Source of the DNA: an uncultured OM182 clade bacterium
GTDB lineage: Bacteria; Pseudomonadota; Gammaproteobacteria; Pseudomonadales; Azotimanducaceae
DNA: 64,000 nt
Direction: 5' to 3'
Assembly (NCBI GenBank): GCA_902567095.1
Contig: CACFLG010000004.1
Coordinates: 1-64,000, forward strand
The translations under genes and the position numbers were made by a program. The notes beneath the pieces were generated by a model. It had not been told where the DNA came from, did not search any database, and saw only the letters and a list, made by a program, of their open reading frames with translations. Below, piece after piece: positions 51,524-62,726 of the stretch. Numbering within the stretch: position 1 is the first letter of the stretch; each line of letters begins with the position of its first letter.

Positions 51524-53131
51524 ATGAACCAGTTTGTAAACGAAAGCGATGTCTTGGTAATTGGCAGCGGTGCAGCCGGAATGACGCTTGCCCTTCACCT
51601 AAACAGAAAATTTAGCGTTTCCATGCTGTGCAAAGATAAGCCAATGGAAGGCTCCACATACTATGCTCAAGGAGGGGTCGCAGCGGTTTTGGGTGAGTAC
51701 GATTCAGTATCTTCCCATGTAGCGGATACGTTAGACGTTGGAGCTGGACTTTGTAATCCCGAGATAGTTGCATTCACTGTTAAACAAAGCACTAAGATCA
51801 TTAACTGGCTTGTCGAACTAGGCGTAAACTTTGACAGAAAAGTAGAAAGAGATGGCAGCACAGCCTTTCACCTCACCAAAGAAGGAGGACATTCTCATCG
51901 AAGGGTAATTCACGCAGCAGATGCAACAGGAAAAGAAATTGCCCTAACTTTGAGTGAACATCTAAAATCAAGAAACAATGTTAGGTTGTTCCCCAAATAC
52001 GTTGCGGTTGATCTTGTGACCAAAGATTCACTTGGATTGCGAGGAAAGGATTGCATTGGTGCATATGCACTTAATTTGAAAACAAAAAAAGTTGAGATCT
52101 TCAAAGCTAAGTACGTCGTGATTGCGTCGGGTGGAGCGTCAAAGGTTTACCAATATACCAGCAACCCGGACACCGCATCGGGCGACGGGATAGCCATGTG
52201 CTGGCGAGCTGGCTGCAGGGTGGGAAATCTAGAATTCAATCAGTTTCATCCTACATGCCTTTTCCACCCTAACGCCAAATCTTTTCTGATATCTGAATCC
52301 TTAAGAGGGGAAGGAGCGCACCTCTTGTTACCAAATGGAGAGCGGTTTATGCATAAATACGACGAACGGAAAGAGTTGGCGCCTAGAGATATTGTAGCAA
52401 GGGCAATTGACCATGAGATGAAGAAGCTAGGGTGTAATTCCGTTTTCCTAGATATTAGCCACAAAGGCGAAAAATTTGTGAGGAAACATTTTCCAAACAT
52501 ATTTTCTCGTTGTTTAGAGCTCGGCATTGATATTACAAGAGAACCAATGCCGATAGTGCCGGCGGCTCATTATACATGCGGTGGAGTTGTAATAGATAAA
52601 AATGGGAAGACAGATCTTCCAGGTCTATATGCTATTGGAGAGTCGAGCTTTTCGGGATTGCATGGCGCAAACAGGATGGCAAGCAATTCCCTTCTCGAGT
52701 GTATGGTCTTTGCAAAGTCTGCTGCAGAGCACATCGAAAACAATCCAAGAGTTCTTCCCGCGAAATATCGAATACCAGTATGGGACGACACCCAGGTAGT
52801 AAGCTCAGACGAGGAAATTACTGTTAGTCATAATTGGAGAGAACTTCGAGCCCTGATGTGGGACTATGTAGGGATTGTCAGAACTGACAAAAGGCTTCAA
52901 CGAGCCCGCCGCAGAATCAAGCTTCTGCAGCAGGAAATAGAGGATCACTACTCGAACTATCGAATATCTAGCGATTTCTTAGAGCTCAGGAATTTGGCAT
53001 GCGTAGCGGATCTTATGGTTCGGTGCGCCCTTCAAAGACAAGAAAGTAGGGGCTTACATTTTACTCTCGACTACCCGAATCAATCTGAAGAATTGCGTGA
53101 CTCAATATTAACACCCTCTTCTTTCAATTGA
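51524..53131 (+). CDS. nadB: L-aspartate oxidase
   Basis: DVLVIGSGAAGMTLAL, STYYAQGGVAAVL, EFNQFHPTCLFHP, GLHGANRMASNSLLECMVF. Confidence 0.96.
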   Translation: MNQFVNESDVLVIGSGAAGMTLALHLNRKFSVSMLCKDKPMEGSTYYAQGGVAAVLGEYDSVSSHVADTLDVGAGLCNPEIVAFTVKQSTKIINWLVELGVNFDRKVERDGSTAFHLTKEGGHSHRRVIHAADATGKEIALTLSEHLKSRNNVRLFPKYVAVDLVTKDSLGLRGKDCIGAYALNLKTKKVEIFKAKYVVIASGGASKVYQYTSNPDTASGDGIAMCWRAGCRVGNLEFNQFHPTCLFHPNAKSFLISESLRGEGAHLLLPNGERFMHKYDERKELAPRDIVARAIDHEMKKLGCNSVFLDISHKGEKFVRKHFPNIFSRCLELGIDITREPMPIVPAAHYTCGGVVIDKNGKTDLPGLYAIGESSFSGLHGANRMASNSLLECMVFAKSAAEHIENNPRVLPAKYRIPVWDDTQVVSSDEEITVSHNWRELRALMWDYVGIVRTDKRLQRARRRIKLLQQEIEDHYSNYRISSDFLELRNLACVADLMVRCALQRQESRGLHFTLDYPNQSEELRDSILTPSSFN

Positions 53132-53387
53132 TGCCTTGTGAGTTCCGTTTCCAGCTTAATATCGCTAGTATCGCGCTCTTCAACTCGTTGTCCTCCGGCG
53201 AGCTCTCTAAAGAAAACCAATTTAAGAGATCCGCATCTTCTTCTTGTAAAAGTCTAGCAAACGAGTCCTGAGAGTCCGTCGAAAGACCCGGGATCACCTC
53301 CTCGCAATATGGAACTAGTAATTGGTCGAGCTCCCACATTCCTCTCCTAGCCCTCCAGAGTAATTTCCGATAATCTAGATCATTCAT
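53124..53387 (-). CDS. sdhE: FAD assembly factor SdhE (YgfY)
   Basis: YRKLLWRARRGMWELDQLL...LLQEEDADLLNWF. Confidence 0.92.
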   Translation of the reverse strand: MNDLDYRKLLWRARRGMWELDQLLVPYCEEVIPGLSTDSQDSFARLLQEEDADLLNWFSLESSPEDNELKSAILAILSWKRNSQGIN

Positions 53388-53466
53388 TCTAAAAATCTCC
53401 TGAATAAAGGAGACGAGTATACTTAATCGATAAAGAAATTTTTTTAAAGATTAAAGGAAGTTATTA

Positions 53467-54237
53467 GTGACCAATTCGCTAGTGTTAAATCATTTCGGAT
53501 TTCTGGAACTTTCAGGCGAAGATTCGAAAAAATTTTTACAAGGCTACACAACCTGTAACTTGGAGACTTTGACCCCCGAGAAAGCTCAAATAGGAGCAAT
53601 CTGCGATATCCAGGGTAGAGTCATCACGAGCTTTTTGCTCGTGGAAATAAAAGAAAAGCTCATATTACGAATGTCAAAGGATCTTTTAGAGAAAACCCTT
53701 AGATTTCTATCAAAGTATATTGTGTTTTCAAAATCAGAAATTAGGGATATATCTGATGAGTTGTTTTGTCATGGAATCGATTTCGCAGAGAGCAGCTTTA
53801 TGCATGTAAAACCTCTTGAAAATGGTTTAGAGATAGACCTGGGCAATCGAAGAGAACTTTGGCTCAACGAGAAGGAATCGAATAAAGAAATGTGTTTAAA
53901 AGACTGGACTGACCTGGAAATCGACCTATCGCATTCTTGGATTAGCTCTGAAAATAGTCAAGTGTTTTTGCCCCAATCGCTTAACTACCATGAAATTGAT
54001 GCGTTGGATTTTGAGAAAGGATGTTATTTAGGGCAGGAGATAATTGCCAGGATGCATTTTCGTGGAAAACTCAAAAAGAGACTGCATCTGATAAACGACC
54101 CAATAGTTGGGCTCAAAGACGGAGTCTTGATAAGCCAAGGAAGAAAAAAAACTTTAGCTGTCCTGAAAAATACAACCGGGCAGCCAATAGAAGTTATAAA
54201 TCAAGAAAACAAAAGGGTCCTTGCCCAGCCGATTTAA
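53467..54237 (+). CDS. ygfZ: YgfZ/GcvT-domain folate-binding protein
   Basis: FLQGYTTCNLETL..., ALDFEKGCYLGQEIIARMHFRGKLKKRL (K-G-C-Y-x-G-Q-E motif). Confidence 0.92.
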   Translation: MTNSLVLNHFGFLELSGEDSKKFLQGYTTCNLETLTPEKAQIGAICDIQGRVITSFLLVEIKEKLILRMSKDLLEKTLRFLSKYIVFSKSEIRDISDELFCHGIDFAESSFMHVKPLENGLEIDLGNRRELWLNEKESNKEMCLKDWTDLEIDLSHSWISSENSQVFLPQSLNYHEIDALDFEKGCYLGQEIIARMHFRGKLKKRLHLINDPIVGLKDGVLISQGRKKTLAVLKNTTGQPIEVINQENKRVLAQPI

Positions 54238-55403
54238 TCTGCCGAATAATTTTTTTCCAGATCTTTTAAAGGATGGAAATCTCCCCAGGGAGATTCAAAA
54301 AACTTCTCAATATATTCTTTCGGCACCTCAGAAGAAGAGGAAAATCTCCAGCTAGGATTGCGGTCTTTGTCAATCAATAATGCTCTAACTCCTTCGACAA
54401 AATCAGACTCACGCGAACAATGATAAGCAATAATTAGTTCCATTCGGAATAGATCTGCTAGTTTTTTGCCTTTGCCCCTCAACATCTGTTCTTGAAAAAT
54501 CCTAGCCGTGGTGGGAGAACCTCCGAAGTAATTATCTTTAGCTCCTGACATCCAATCACTAGAACTCAACGCAGGCAAACGTTTTTCAAATTCTTCCAAG
54601 AAATCTTCAGCAGATAGACAGTCTTTAATTAAACCCGCAACTTCAAATCGGTGGTCAAATAAATCACTCGAATCTTCTGCTTCCACTTCAAATTTTTTAA
54701 GCACTGAGGAAACCTTCTCGAGATTTTCAGAGCTATCATTCGCCCATTCAATGTTGCAAACGCTATCAAAGATTTCTTCCTTCTTGCCTTCATCAACTAC
54801 GATATCTAACAGACCAAGGGCTAAACCATCTCTCGACGTTAAATGACACCCCGTCAAACCTAGGAACCACCCCAGCTGGTCGGGTAGGTCTGCTAAAAAC
54901 TTTGTGCCGCCCGCATCCGGGAAAAGACCGATGGTTATTTCTGGCATGGCCAATTTGGTAGAGACAGTGCCAAGACGATGCGAGCAACCAGAAAGCAAAC
55001 CCAACCCCCCGCCCATTACAATTCCACTGCCCCAACAAATTATTGGTTTTTTTATTACGCGAATAAGATAATCGAGCCTATATTCATGGGAAAAAAAGGA
55101 ATCCGCATAGTCACGATTATTATCTCTAGATTGAAGAATTTCTCGTTGCAACCTAACTACATCTGCGCCCGCGCAGAAAGCTCTAGACGAGCTACTATCC
55201 AAAACAATACACTTTACAGAGTCATCCTGGTTCCAACCATTTATTTTGGTGTAAAGGTTATCAATAGTTTCTAACAAGAGGCTATTCAACGTTTTCTCTC
55301 GCACAAGCCTCGCAATCTTAACTGACCCTGATTGGCCTCTAGACTCAAGATCAACTAGCGATTCTTTTTCTTCCATTTTCACGTCTTTCATAACAACAAC
55401 CAA
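54234..55403 (-). CDS. Enoyl-CoA hydratase / 3-hydroxyisobutyryl-CoA hydrolase family
   Basis: RAFCAGADVVRLQRE, GSGIVMGGGLGLLSGCSHRLGT, EITIGLFPDAGGTKFLADLP; HIBCH-like length. Confidence 0.88.
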   Translation of the reverse strand: MVVVMKDVKMEEKESLVDLESRGQSGSVKIARLVREKTLNSLLLETIDNLYTKINGWNQDDSVKCIVLDSSSSRAFCAGADVVRLQREILQSRDNNRDYADSFFSHEYRLDYLIRVIKKPIICWGSGIVMGGGLGLLSGCSHRLGTVSTKLAMPEITIGLFPDAGGTKFLADLPDQLGWFLGLTGCHLTSRDGLALGLLDIVVDEGKKEEIFDSVCNIEWANDSSENLEKVSSVLKKFEVEAEDSSDLFDHRFEVAGLIKDCLSAEDFLEEFEKRLPALSSSDWMSGAKDNYFGGSPTTARIFQEQMLRGKGKKLADLFRMELIIAYHCSRESDFVEGVRALLIDKDRNPSWRFSSSSEVPKEYIEKFFESPWGDFHPLKDLEKNYSAD

Positions 55404-56077
55404 CTGATCGGCTCTTCGCCCTCCGACTTTAAAAAATTATTGCATTTAGAAAAATGCTTGCATCCAAAAAAACCGCGGTGCGCTGATAGGGGCGATGGGT
55501 GAGGCGCCGCTAGCACAAGATTTTTTCCTTTATCTACGAGCTCGCCTTTTTTTTGTGCATAACTACCCCAAAGTAAAAACACGATTTTTCTCTCCGATTC
55601 GCCTAGAAGATCAATAACTCGATTAGTAAATATTTCCCAGCCTTTCTTTTGATGTGAGCCTGCTCTATTTTGCTCTACTGTTAAAACGCTGTTTAGCAAT
55701 AAAACTCCTTGATCAGCCCACGCATCGAGACAGCCATGACGAAAATCCGAAGCGGGCAAGCCCAGGTCATCGTGTATTTCTTTAAATATATTCTTAAGGG
55801 ACGGAGGCAGCGGAACTTCTCTAGATACTGAAAAAGCAAGGCCGTTGGCTTGCCCGGGACCGTGGTACGGATCCTGGCCAAGGATTACTACTTTTACTGT
55901 ATCAAACGGGGTTTTTTCAAATGCTCTAAAAATATGCTTACCGAGAGGGAAAATTTTTTTTCCTTTTCCTTTTCTCTCAATGAGAAATTTTTTTAGCTCT
56001 ACCATATAAGGTTTTTCGAATTCAGTGGACAATCGGTTCAACCAACTTTGCTCTAATGCTATTTGTCCTTGACGCAC
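55388..56077 (-). CDS. ung: Uracil-DNA glycosylase
   Basis: VVILGQDPYHGPGQANGLAFSV, LLLNSVLTVEQNRAGSHQKKGWE, APHPSPLSAHRGFFGC. Confidence 0.97.
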   Translation of the reverse strand: MRQGQIALEQSWLNRLSTEFEKPYMVELKKFLIERKGKGKKIFPLGKHIFRAFEKTPFDTVKVVILGQDPYHGPGQANGLAFSVSREVPLPPSLKNIFKEIHDDLGLPASDFRHGCLDAWADQGVLLLNSVLTVEQNRAGSHQKKGWEIFTNRVIDLLGESERKIVFLLWGSYAQKKGELVDKGKNLVLAAPHPSPLSAHRGFFGCKHFSKCNNFLKSEGEEPISWLLL

Positions 56078-56080
56078 GGT

Positions 56081-57586
56081 CTAATTTTTGCTCTTCATCT
56101 GAGGGAATAACAAGACATCGCGAATAGAGGGCGAGTCAGTCATTAACATTACCAACCGATCTATCCCTATTCCTTCTCCAGCTGTAGGCGGCAGCCCATG
56201 CTCAAGCGCAGCGATATAATCTTGATCAAAGTGCATTGCCTCTTTATCTCCCGACTCCTTAGCTCTAACCTGAGCTTGAAATCTCTCAGCCTGATCCTCA
56301 GGATCGTTGAGTTCAGAGAAGCCATTTGCTATTTCCTTACCCATTATAAAGAGTTCGAATCTTTCTGTTAGATCCGGCTCCAAGGGCTTACGCCTAGCTA
56401 AGGGGGAAACCTCGGCCGGATGATCAATCACAAAGGTAGGTTGCTGAATTTTGTTCTCTACCAAAGCCTCAAAAAGTTCCATTATAATCTTTCCTCCGCC
56501 CCAGTTCTGGGCGACCGAAATATTAGTTCGTTCCGCGATGTTTCTAAGAGTTTGAAGGTCATCGAGCTGCCCTTGATTAATACTTGGGCTACTCTCACAA
56601 ATCATTTCCCGCATAGTTTTTCTGGCAAATGGTTTGCCAAATTCTAATTCGACTCCATCGAATTCAATAGTAGTAGATCCTCTCACAGCTAGCGCTAATT
56701 CCCTAAAAAGTATCTCGGTTAGCTCCATTGCATCGTGATAGTCGGCATACGCCCAATAGAACTCAAGCATTGTGAATTCTGGGTTGTGCTTGGTCGAAAC
56801 ACCCTCATTTCTAAAGTTTCGATTTAGCTCGAAAATCTTGTCGAACCCGCCCACAATCAAACGTTTGAGGTTCAGCTCAGGAGCGACTCTCAAATACATC
56901 GACGCGTCTAAAGCATTATATCGGGTGGTGAAGGGCAAAGCTGTCGCTCCCCCCGGCTGGTTGAGCAACATAGGGGTCTCTACTTCCATAAACCCCTCTC
57001 CAGTGAAAAACTGCCGAATTTTACTAACAATAAGAGATCGAAGTTGGAAAATATTCCTAGTCTTTTCGTTCACCATCAGATCTAGATATCTCTGGCGATA
57101 ACGCTTCTCTAAATCCTTTAAGCCTTTATGTTTTTCAGGCATAGGTCTAAGGGACTTAGTTAGTAATCGAATTTCTTTTATGTTAACGGTCAATTCACCT
57201 TTGTTGGTTTTCATTAAATAACCAACACCGCCAACAATATCTCCTAGATCCCATCTATTAAATTCCTCATATGCTTCTAGACCTATTTTATCTTGGCGCA
57301 CATAAAGCTGAATACGACCACTTGAGTCTTGAAGAGTAATGAAGCTAGCCTTTCCCATTATGCGACGAAGAACGACTCTTCCCGCCACCGAAACACTTAT
57401 CTTTTCTTTCTCTAACTCAATCTTTTCCTTTGGTTGATGCAAGCTGAGAACTTCCTCTGCTAAGTTGCTTCTTCTAAAGTCGTTTGGATAGGCATCACCT
57501 GATTCCCTCCATTCGTCCAATCGTTTTTTTCGAAGCGCTAACACATCTAATTCACTTAGTTCATCAGCCTCAACTTCTTCATTCAT
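56081..57586 (-). CDS. lysS: Lysyl-tRNA synthetase class II
   Basis: [50 protein letters not shown]-type motif, [26 protein letters not shown]. Confidence 0.97.
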   Translation of the reverse strand: [501 protein letters not shown]

Positions 57587-57589
57587 TAG

Positions 57590-58685
57590 TCACACTCCCA
57601 TCTTCAGGCTAGCCTCGATAAAATTATCGAGATCGCCATTGAGAACCGCCTGCGTGTTACTAGTCTCAATTCCTGTGCGCAAATCTTTCACTCGTCCTGA
57701 ATCTAAGACATAGGAGCGAATTTGACTGCCCCATGTAATATCTGATTTTTTATCCTCTATCCCTTGCATCTCAGCTCTTCGCTTCTGCTCTTCGACCTCA
57801 TACAACTTCGCTTTCAGTTGCTTTATCGCTTGGTCCTTATTCTTGTGTTGAGATCTCTCCTTCTGACATTGAACCGCTATACCAGAAGGAAGATGCGTTA
57901 ACCGCACTGCTGAATCGGTTTTGTTGACATGCTGCCCACCTGCTCCGCTCGCCCGATAGGTATCTATCCGGACATCAGACATTTCGAGCTTTATCTCGAT
58001 CTCTTCATCCAGCTCTGGAGAGACAAATATAGACGCGAAAGATGTATGTCTTCTATTACCCGAATCGAAAGGAGATTTTCGAACTAATCTATGAACACCG
58101 GTTTCTGTTCTTAACCAACCATACGCAAATTCGCCCTGGAAAAGGATTGTAGCACCTTTGATTCCTGCCACATCACCACCGGAAACTTCAATAATCTCTG
58201 CACTGAACCCTCTCGATTCACCCCATCTTAGGTACATTCGCATCAACATTTCAGCCCAATCTTGCGCCTCAGTACCTCCCGACCCTGACTGAATATCAAC
58301 ATAGGCTGAACTATTATCGACTTTACCGGAAAACATTTTTCTAAACTCTAAAGATTCCAAAGATCTCGAGATTTCTCCAATCTCAACCTCGGCCTCATCT
58401 ACAATATTCGAATCTTCCTCTTCTTTAGCTAGTTCAAGCAGTTCCGAAGTATCTTCAATAGCTCTAAGAATCTTTTCTACCCTCCCGATTACAACTTCTA
58501 AGGAAGCCCTTTCCTTCCCTAATTTCTGGGCGTAATCCGGAGCGTTCCAAACAGATGATTCAGCTAACTCCATCTCAATTTCTTTTAAGCGTTCTATCTT
58601 TGTTTCAAAGTCAAAGGTGCCCCCTAAGAGCGCCAACGCGCTCTCTTAGATCACTGATTTGAATCAAAAGCCCAGAAATTTCCAA
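57590..58685 (-). CDS. prfB: Peptide chain release factor 2 with +1 programmed frameshift
   Basis: [39 protein letters not shown]. Upstream frame TTG 58685: [27 protein letters not shown], containing AGGGGG CAC CTT TGA C; joins at DFETKIERL. Confidence 0.95.
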
Positions 58686-58813
58686 TGGTCAATGCCTTTG
58701 GTTGGATTTAAATAATTGTAGCCGAATGAATGTTTTGTAGCTACACCATGCAAGGAGAGCCAAAATGTTCTTGTAATTAAAAAGACAACCAGCATTTCAG
58801 ACCCATCGAAGTT

Positions 58814-60082
58814 TTAGCTCTTAAATATTTCAATTTTTGTTGGGGCAGATATCACTGCGGGCAGCGCGCCCAGTTGTCTTAAAGATTCATGCAGAACTTT
58901 CTCATTGACTATGCTTGTTATAATTGCAATACGTGCAATCGATTCACTTACTTCTTTCTGAATTATCGATTCTATCCCAATGCGATTTTTTTCAAGCACG
59001 GAAGAAATTGACGCCATCACACCGGTCATATTTTGAACGTCTAATCTGATATATGAACCCGTCTCGATAGAGGATTCTTCAATGGTCGGAGCTTCTTTTA
59101 ACTCTAAAAACCCTTCATTAGGAATCTTACTCCCCCTTGATAGATGGACTAAATCAGCTATCACAGAAGAAGCCGTGGCGTCTCCGCCAGCCCCAGGACC
59201 GACATACAAAGTTTCACCCACCGAACTTCCTTCAACTAAAACAGCATTTGTTACACCATCCACTTTCGAGAAGACTTTCTCCTTTTCAATCATTGCAGGA
59301 TATACACGAAGGCTTATGCCATTTGAAATGCGAAACGCAACAGCTAATGGCTTTAACGAAAATCCAAATTCATCAATTAGAATTATGTCCTCTAAAGCTA
59401 TCTCAGAAATACCCTCAATGCGAACGGATTCAAATTCGACCGCAATCCCAAAACCAATCATCGCGAGAATAGTAATTTTGTGAGCCGCATCTATACCATT
59501 AACATCAAAAGATGGATCTGCCTCTGCATACCCTTTTTTTTGAGCTTCTTTCAAAACTTCGTCAAATTCTCTAGGTTGCTTTTTTGATGCCATTTCACTC
59601 AGGATAAAGTTACTGGTCCCATTCAAAATACCTGCGATTCTAGTGATTACATTTCCAACTAAGCCTTCTCGAATGGATTTAATAATTGGAATTCCACCCG
59701 CAACGGCTGCCTCAAAAAGTACACATACACCCATCTGTCGAGCTGCTGAAAATATTTCATGACCATGCATTGCAATAAGAGCTTTATTGGCTGTGATAAC
59801 ATGCTTTTTATTTTTCACGGCCAACAAAACGAGATCTTTTGCTTCTTCAGTACCACCAATCAGCTCTACGAGAACATCTATAGAGGGGTTTTTAGCGACC
59901 TCATAAATGTCATTTGTGATATTTATGCCACTAAGATCGCATTGTGGATTCTCCCTTCGGGATGCCACTTGGGAGATAGAGATTTCATCTTCTAATTTTC
60001 TGCTAATTTCATCTCGATTTTTTTTAATTAGGCTTATTAAGCTAGCCCCTACGGTGCCTACTCCACAAATACCAATTTTCAT
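58814..60082 (-). CDS. hom: Homoserine dehydrogenase
   Basis: [46 protein letters not shown]-terminal ACT domain. Confidence 0.96.
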   Translation of the reverse strand: MKIGICGVGTVGASLISLIKKNRDEISRKLEDEISISQVASRRENPQCDLSGINITNDIYEVAKNPSIDVLVELIGGTEEAKDLVLLAVKNKKHVITANKALIAMHGHEIFSAARQMGVCVLFEAAVAGGIPIIKSIREGLVGNVITRIAGILNGTSNFILSEMASKKQPREFDEVLKEAQKKGYAEADPSFDVNGIDAAHKITILAMIGFGIAVEFESVRIEGISEIALEDIILIDEFGFSLKPLAVAFRISNGISLRVYPAMIEKEKVFSKVDGVTNAVLVEGSSVGETLYVGPGAGGDATASSVIADLVHLSRGSKIPNEGFLELKEAPTIEESSIETGSYIRLDVQNMTGVMASISSVLEKNRIGIESIIQKEVSESIARIAIITSIVNEKVLHESLRQLGALPAVISAPTKIEIFKS

Positions 60083-61272
60083 TGTCGGATTCCAGTCGGA
60101 TGGGACCTAAACATTTTTCTGAGACCTCGAATGGCCTGGCGAGTTCTGTGCTCATTTTCGATCAAAGCAAATCGGACATGATCATCACCGTACTGACCAA
60201 AGCCAATTCCAGGAGAAACCGCTACTTTGGCTTCTTGCAGAAGTAGTTTTGCAAACTCGAGGGACCCCAGGTACCTGAATTGTTCAGGAATTTGGGCCCA
60301 CACAAACATAGTTGCCCTCGGTCGAGTTACAGTCCAGCCAATAGAGTTAAGGCCATCACATAAAACGTTTCTTCGAAGCAAATAAGTATTACGAATCTCT
60401 TCCACACAACTTTGATCTTCTTCCAGTGCAGCTATTGCTGCTACTTGGATCGGAGTAAAAGTTCCGTAATCCAAATATGATTTTATCCTAGCTAAGGCTC
60501 CTACGAGATCCCTATTACCAACACAAAATCCAACTCGCCAGCCAGGCATATTATAACTTTTAGACATAGTGTAAAACTCAACGGCGACATCCTTAGCTCC
60601 AGGCACTTGAAGAATACTAGGCACTTCGTAACCGTCAAAAACTAAATCCGCATAAGCCAAATCTTGAACAACCCAAATCTTGTGTTCTTTTGCGAACGCA
60701 ATTAGCTTTTCGAAGAAAGACAAATCAACGCACTCTGTCGTAGGATTTCCCGGAAAGTTTATGACTATCACTTTTGGTTTGGGCCAGCTATTGCTTATCG
60801 CTAGTTCTAGCTCGTTGAAAAAGTTGCCGTCCTTAATGAGCGGTACATGTCGCACATCCGCATCCGCTATTACAAATCCGTAAGGATGAACTGGGTAAGA
60901 GGGATTAGGGACAAGGACCGCGTCGCCTGGACCCAATATCGCCATCGCTAAATGGGCTATCCCTTCTTTTGAACCAAGAGTAACAATGGCTTCAGAGTTT
61001 GGATCAAGATCAACGTCGAATTTTTTTTTATACCAATCGCAAATTGCTTTCCTTAATCTTGGGATGCCTTTAGATTGAGAATATCGATGAGTATCAGTTC
61101 TTTGAACAGTTTCCACCAATTTCTTTACTATATGCTCTGGTGTAGGCTGATCGGGATTCCCCATTCCAAAGTCTATGATATCCTCCCCATTTGCCCGAGC
61201 TTCGCGTTTTAAATCGTCAGTAATGCTAAAGATGTAAGGAGGAAGCCTTTTTATTCTTGGGAAATCATCCAT
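60079..61272 (-). CDS. alaC: Alanine transaminase (AlaC/YfdZ-like)
   Basis: [50 protein letters not shown]-type [15 protein letters not shown]. Confidence 0.92.
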   Translation of the reverse strand: MDDFPRIKRLPPYIFSITDDLKREARANGEDIIDFGMGNPDQPTPEHIVKKLVETVQRTDTHRYSQSKGIPRLRKAICDWYKKKFDVDLDPNSEAIVTLGSKEGIAHLAMAILGPGDAVLVPNPSYPVHPYGFVIADADVRHVPLIKDGNFFNELELAISNSWPKPKVIVINFPGNPTTECVDLSFFEKLIAFAKEHKIWVVQDLAYADLVFDGYEVPSILQVPGAKDVAVEFYTMSKSYNMPGWRVGFCVGNRDLVGALARIKSYLDYGTFTPIQVAAIAALEEDQSCVEEIRNTYLLRRNVLCDGLNSIGWTVTRPRATMFVWAQIPEQFRYLGSLEFAKLLLQEAKVAVSPGIGFGQYGDDHVRFALIENEHRTRQAIRGLRKMFRSHPTGIRQ

Positions 61273-61407
61273 TGTGTATCCATCTATTTATACAAGGTCA
61301 GCCAACGCTTTTTTTCTAAGTAAAACTTTTCTTATCGGGCCTTTACTATTAGAAAGTTTACTTTTTTACCTCTCAGAGTCACGCTAGAGAAAATTATTTG
61401 GAGAAGT

Positions 61408-62657
61408 CTACCTAACTCGTGTTTCCAAGTCATTAAACCTTTTTCTTGGCTCGGGAACGAAAATAATTACCATCAGCGCTCCTGCAAACAAGAAACAGAT
61501 TCCTAAAAAAAACACAGCTTTATACCCAAGCCAAGAAGCAATCAACCCCCCAAGCAGTGGTCCGAGTGCTCCGGCTATCTGAGCGGCAGTATTTGTAGTG
61601 GCAATCAGATTGGGTCTTTCTTTTAAAGTCCCGAACTCCAAGACAATGGCCCGAGAAGAATTTTCAAAACCTGAGATTGATGCACCTACAACTGAAAAAA
61701 CTACGATGGATGCGGTAAAAGAAATAGAAAAGAAATAAACTGAGGTCGAGAGAATCCAAAATATAATTGAACTTAGGAAAACTAATCTAAACCCCCGCAA
61801 ATCGGCCATAACTCCCCACAGTAAATTTGAAAAAGTATGGGACAGAGTAAAAACTGACGTTAAAACGCCGAGAAAATACCCCGAAAAACCCACTTCTTGT
61901 CCAGCGTATAAAACGTAAAAGGGTAAAGTCATCTTGCCCATTGTCGCGACTGCTCGAGCCCAGAAAAAGAACCGAAAATTGGTGTCCTTTCTTAGAATAA
62001 AACCTATTGCTTTCAATTGTTCTGGAAATGACTGTTTCCTTCCGATCTCTGGAGGTACCGGTTCTCGAATCAGGATGAGGGAAATCAAGCCAAAAATACT
62101 TATAAAAAAAGCAATTATAAAACTGTAAGAGTAGCCCTCCAGATTATCTTGATTACCAACTAGGTAATCACCAACAAAGAAAGCAAATATTGATGCAGAG
62201 AGTCCGCCAAAAAAATTTCTTAATCCCATAAGCCTACCTCGCCGCCTAAGAGGAAGAATTTTTGAACTAAGGTAATTAAAAACAACCCCCTGCATACCTT
62301 CCGCCAAACCAAATAACCCTAAAAAGAAGATTACCAATACCAAAGTAAGCTGATTTGAAAAATAAAGTCCCGCTAAACAGATAAAAAGAATATTGGTTCT
62401 CATGATAAATCCTATAGCTATAGCTATAGGCACCACTCTTTTTCTGTAGGAAATTACGTTAGCTCCCCAAATTGGTGTAACCGCTTGTCCAAGTCCCTGA
62501 AAAAAAAGGGCCAGCCCAACTACTAAATTTGAACCACCGGATAAAATAAGTAAGTATGCGGGGATGAAGGTGGGCGCATTTACAAGACGGAACCCTATCT
62601 GACTAAGGACCCCATGTGCTAATAGGAGAGGAAATTCACATTAAGGTTGCGGAGCAC
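61408..62657 (-). CDS. Major facilitator superfamily transporter; N-terminal region apparently frameshifted
   Basis: Track ORF (61408-62436) lacks the first TM helices. The same frame is open upstream to TAA at 62643-62641 and encodes FPLLLAHGVLSQIGFRLVNAPTFIPAYLLILSGGSNLVVGLALFFQGLGQAVTPIWGANVISYRKR, without ATG/GTG/TTG. Confidence 0.7.
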
Positions 62658-62726
62658 CGTTATTTCATAGCGCCTAAGAGCATTTTTTTCTTTGTAATTA
62701 ACGGAATCTTTTATAGAACTTGGGAT

